NCBI GenBank assembly: GCA_002366795.1
Contig: DFBX01000125.1
Span: forward strand, 14,417-78,416
Length of the DNA: 64,000 bases
Reading direction: 5' to 3'
DNA from: Rhodobacteraceae bacterium UBA3069
GTDB lineage: Bacteria; Pseudomonadota; Alphaproteobacteria; Rhodobacterales; Rhodobacteraceae
This document shows positions 61,176 through 64,000 of the stretch, in pieces; the first letter of the stretch is position 1; each line of letters starts with the position of its first letter. The position numbers and the translations under genes are program-made. The notes under the pieces are model-generated. The model saw nothing but the letters and a program-made list of their open reading frames with translations, was not told the origin of the DNA and did no database searches.

Positions 61176-62570
61176 CTATTCAGCCGCGTCCTGCATTGCG
61201 TTGTCCATTGCCGCAAGTTCGCCCAGTGTAACAGGTTTCAGTGGGGGGCGAATGCGGTAGTAGCCTGTCTCATCGGGCGACTGCCCGTTTGCTTGGCTCA
61301 GCAACGCCGTGACCGTCAACCCGCAATAGCGGCCCTGACACGGGCCCATGCCCGCGCGCCCAAACGCTTTGGACTGGTTCGGGCCACGACAACCCAGCTT
61401 GGCGTAGCTGCGGATATCACCGGCGGTGACTTCTTCGCAGCGGCAGATCACAGTGCCGTCGGCCGGTTGCAACGCAGCGCCGTATGGCGGGTAGGCCGCA
61501 TCAAGGAACGGGCGCGCGGCCATTTCGCGCGCCATTGCGCGGCGCATGGGCACGGCCCTGTGATCGCGTTCGTGTGTCGACAGGTGACCCGCTTCCTCCG
61601 CCAATTTCAGTGCCGCCAGCTTTCCGGCGTTCTCGGCGGCTTTTGCCCCGCCGATCCCTGCGCCATCGCCTGCGATGAAAACCCCGGCGACATCACTTTG
61701 GCCCCAGTCATCAAGCACGGGCACAAATGCGCCTTGGGCCACATTCCAGTTGTGGGAAATGCCAAGGGACCGCGCGGCCTGCGTATTTGGCACCACGCCG
61801 TGATGCAGAAATACCGTCTCGCAGCCGATGCGCTGCGTTCGGCCCTTGTGTGTGAATGTCACGGCCTCGGCTTTGCCCTCGCCCTCAATGGCGATCGCGG
61901 TTGCACCGGCAAAGCGCGGCACCCCGGCGCGCGTGAGCTGGGCCAGCATCTTCAGACCCTTGGCCATATATGGCCAACCCCGCACGGCACCGCCGATATA
62001 CCGCGCCGCACGGATCATATCGCCCCGAGTCTGGGTTTCGACCATTGCCACGGGCGGCATGCCTGCGCGCACCATCTGAGCCGCAATCAGATAAAGCAGT
62101 GGACCCGAGCCCACCAACACGGCATTGCGCGCCAAAACGCCGGATTGCTTCAACAGAATCTGACCAGCCCCGGCTGCCATCACGCCCGGCAGGGTCCAAC
62201 CTGGTATCGGCATCGGCCGCTCCAGCGCGCCAGTGGCCATCAAGATGCGATCCGCCTCGATCTGCGCGCCGCGCCCCTCGCAGGTGTAGGATAGGCGAAA
62301 CCCGTCTTCTATGGCCCAGACCACGGCACCGGAAACATGTTCAATCTTGTCGTGGCCCAGGCTTTGAGTCAGTCGGGTGCCATCGGTGTAATCCGCACCA
62401 AGAATATCGCCGCGCAGGGGCGCCACCCGGTCCACATCGCGGTAAATCTGCCCACCGGCGCGCGGCTGTTCATCCAGCACCGTCACACCAAGGCCCAGAT
62501 CTGCGGCCTGCGCGGCGGCGGCCATGCCCGCCGGGCCCGCACCGATAATCACCAGATCACGCGAAACCAT
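61176..62570 (-). CDS. HcnB/OoxA-like FAD-dependent dehydrogenase subunit
   Basis: 464 residues: FAD-binding GAGPAGMAAAAQAAD, a second Rossmann motif VLVGSGPLLYLIAAQ, GVFIAGDGAGIGGAKAA, and a C-terminal BFD-like 2Fe-2S domain (CRCEEVTAGDIRSY ... GPCQGRYC). This is the alpha subunit of heterotrimeric dehydrogenases such as octopine, hydroxyproline or hydrogen cyanide synthase types. GGGGAGG lies before the ATG at 62570. It overlaps the small 2Fe-2S gene by 14 bases. The substrate is not determined by the sequence. Confidence 0.88.
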   Translation of the reverse strand: MVSRDLVIIGAGPAGMAAAAQAADLGLGVTVLDEQPRAGGQIYRDVDRVAPLRGDILGADYTDGTRLTQSLGHDKIEHVSGAVVWAIEDGFRLSYTCEGRGAQIEADRILMATGALERPMPIPGWTLPGVMAAGAGQILLKQSGVLARNAVLVGSGPLLYLIAAQMVRAGMPPVAMVETQTRGDMIRAARYIGGAVRGWPYMAKGLKMLAQLTRAGVPRFAGATAIAIEGEGKAEAVTFTHKGRTQRIGCETVFLHHGVVPNTQAARSLGISHNWNVAQGAFVPVLDDWGQSDVAGVFIAGDGAGIGGAKAAENAGKLAALKLAEEAGHLSTHERDHRAVPMRRAMAREMAARPFLDAAYPPYGAALQPADGTVICRCEEVTAGDIRSYAKLGCRGPNQSKAFGRAGMGPCQGRYCGLTVTALLSQANGQSPDETGYYRIRPPLKPVTLGELAAMDNAMQDAAE

Positions 62571-62869
62571 CGCTTGCCTCCCCCTCATGCGGGCGTCTGA
62601 TCTCAAGCCCCTCGGTGACCTCAAGCATGCAGGCCTGACGGACCACGCCTTCTATCTCGACGAGGCAGTCAAAGCACGCCCCCATCATGCAAAACGGCGC
62701 GCGCGGCGCACCCGATACAGGTGTATGGCGGAACACCTCGACCCCGGCCGCCAGCAGGGCCGCGGCAAGGTTCGCCCCCCCCCCCCGGCAAACGGTAGGA
62801 CACACCGTCGAAGGTCACCTCGACGCGCGAACCGCTGTCCAGTTCAAGAAACGGCGAATCGGTTTTCAC
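62557..62869 (-). pseudogene. HcnA-like 2Fe-2S subunit, frameshifted at a G12 tract
   Basis: A GTG at 62869 with GGAGG upstream starts a small ferredoxin-like protein (VKTDSPFLELDSGSR, VEVTFDGVSYRLP). At a run of 12 G (12 C on the plus strand, 62775-62786) the frame is lost. With 11 or 14 G it would read on as ANLAAALLAAGVEVF and the cluster motif CMMGACFDC to the TGA at 62557. Cys spacing fits Fer2_4, the small subunit of HcnABC-type dehydrogenases. Either a sequencing artefact or a slippage-prone tract. Confidence 0.8.
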
Positions 62870-63944
62870 TGAACACCTCCAGATCTGGCGCCGCATCCGT
62901 GCCCTCCAGCCAGTCGGGCAACAGGCGGGCATGGGCGGCGGCAAGGGTGATGCCGCTGTGACAGGTGACAAGATAGGCGCCCGGCATGTCGGCGCTTTGC
63001 TGATAGATCGGCAGCCCGTCGGGGGACAGCACGCGCAACGCGCCCCAGCTGCGCACCAATTGCGCGCGCGCCAGCGCCGGATAGGCGGCGATGGCCTCGG
63101 CGGCCAGCCCCGACAGGCCGGGCTGCGTCACCCGGTCATCCAGACCGACCTCTTCGTTGGTGGCCCCGATCTGGATACCGCCCTCATCCACCTGCCGCGC
63201 GATAAGCGACGGGCGATTGATCAGCTTGGGCAGCTTTTCGGTAATCAAGACCTGACCGCGTTGCGGCCGGACCGGCGCCTTGAACCCCAGCTTCGGGCCC
63301 AGTTGCGTCGCCCCCAGACCGGCGGACAGAACGACTTTTCCGGCGGTGACAGTCGTGCCATCATCGCAGATGACGCGAAACCCGTCCGGCTTGGTCACAT
63401 CTGTGACGGTCTTGCCCGTCAACACACGGCCCCCCATCCGCCGCACATCCGCAGCAAGGGCCATCAGCAGTTTCAGCGGGTTCGCGTGGCCATCCTGATG
63501 ATGCAGGATCGCGCCTATGACTTTTGGGCCGATATGCGGCTCTTCCTTGCGCAGCGCGTTGTGGCCCAGCACCTCAAAGGGGTAATCCCCGTCAAGCTGG
63601 GCCTTGAGGATCTCGTATTTCTCGACGGTCGCTTCCAGTGTTTCTTCGGAGAAATGGAAATCAAAACCACCATTTTGTTCAAGCGGGATCGCCTGACCGG
63701 TGTTGCCTGCGATTTCATTCGCAAACTCGGCCCAGATCGCGGCGGATTGTTGCGACCAGCGGGCGTAGCGGGGTTGGTTCATTCCCTTGGACTGCACCCA
63801 GACCAGCCCGAAATTGCCTCGACTGGCGCGGAATGATCCGTCGTCTCCATCCAGAACGGTCACGGATCGCCCGCGCCGGAGCAAGCCCCAAGCGACGGAA
63901 AGGCCCACGACGCCCCCTCCGATAATGGCATAATCGGTTTCCAT
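62844..63944 (-). CDS. HcnC/OoxB-like FAD-dependent oxidoreductase (DAO family)
   Basis: 366 residues: GGGVVGLSVAWGLLRRG dinucleotide-binding start, VLSAGLGATQL, and the D-amino-acid-oxidase C-terminal pattern with SHSGITLAAAHARLLP-like segments (here CHSGITLAAAHARLL). This is the catalytic beta subunit of the heterotrimer. It oxidises an amine, D-amino acid or opine-like substrate (choice unknown). The next gene's GTG start overlaps its end by 26 bases. It is probably first in the operon; the 56 bases upstream to the window end hold no clear promoter. Confidence 0.88.
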   Translation of the reverse strand: METDYAIIGGGVVGLSVAWGLLRRGRSVTVLDGDDGSFRASRGNFGLVWVQSKGMNQPRYARWSQQSAAIWAEFANEIAGNTGQAIPLEQNGGFDFHFSEETLEATVEKYEILKAQLDGDYPFEVLGHNALRKEEPHIGPKVIGAILHHQDGHANPLKLLMALAADVRRMGGRVLTGKTVTDVTKPDGFRVICDDGTTVTAGKVVLSAGLGATQLGPKLGFKAPVRPQRGQVLITEKLPKLINRPSLIARQVDEGGIQIGATNEEVGLDDRVTQPGLSGLAAEAIAAYPALARAQLVRSWGALRVLSPDGLPIYQQSADMPGAYLVTCHSGITLAAAHARLLPDWLEGTDAAPDLEVFSENRFAVS

Positions 63945-64000
63945 GTTTCTGTTCCGATCGTGAATGGTCGTGTCAGGGTGGTCTTGTCACGCTTGCGTTC

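Overview
This 64 kb window is a chromosomal segment of an alphaproteobacterium, most likely a member of the Rhodobacterales (roseobacter or Paracoccus-like). The evidence is a SAM/SAH riboswitch in front of metK (a class known from Rhodobacterales), the PhyR-NepR-EcfG general stress response, a perfect FnrL-type box, an aerobic form I CO dehydrogenase operon, and the housekeeping order aroA-cmk-rpsA-ihfB-lapA-trpF-trpB. The base composition is GC-rich throughout. I see no insertion sequence, prophage, CRISPR array, rRNA or tRNA gene.

Layout. (1) 1-10139: a PQQ-alcohol oxidation cluster, with a beta-propeller protein (cut by the window edge), a secreted small protein, an ABC exporter, a Sel1-repeat protein, cytochrome c and a PQQ alcohol dehydrogenase carrying the lanthanide signature D-x-D. 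Its presumed control genes follow: a NarL/LuxR response regulator, a FIST sensor protein and an ErcS/NahK-type hybrid kinase. (2) 10165-19416: a crotonase, a frameshifted AI-2E transporter, small membrane stress proteins, phyR / nepR-ecfG-histidine kinase, a phospholipase D and a heme oxygenase gene broken by a stop codon. Three promoters here fit the EcfG consensus GGAAC-N16/17-CGTT exactly. (3) 19418-22021: a bacteriophytochrome hybrid kinase. (4) 22134-30232: an MHYT-LytTR regulator, two perfect 12-bp direct repeats, then coxM-S-L-D-E-F and an overlapping 35-codon ORF ending in Cys-Cys. (5) 30371-33456: yjbH/yjbF-type exopolysaccharide genes and a YjbE-like peptide. (6) 33647-58906: mostly housekeeping genes (ychF, trpA, argC, lldD, rplY, pth, trpB, trpF, lapA, ihfB, rpsA, cmk, aroA, trmB, metK, lnt, corC, ybeY, phoH, miaB). 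(7) 58922-63944: a flavodoxin reductase lacking its FAD domain, fabI, and a RidA/HcnBAC-like amine or amino acid dehydrogenase operon.

How the parts work together. The window pairs two supplementary energy systems (PQQ-dependent alcohol oxidation and CO oxidation), each with its own regulator genes and distinctive repeated motifs in its promoter DNA. Beside them lies a light- and stress-sensing block whose promoters are readable by eye.

Caution. Several genes are interrupted: an AI-2E transporter (T run), a ZIP transporter (G run), a 2Fe-2S subunit (G12 run), bphO (nonsense codon) and a decayed secreted protein at 41441-41768. The homopolymer cases could be sequencing errors rather than true pseudogenes. 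All calls come from reading the sequence; no database search was run.
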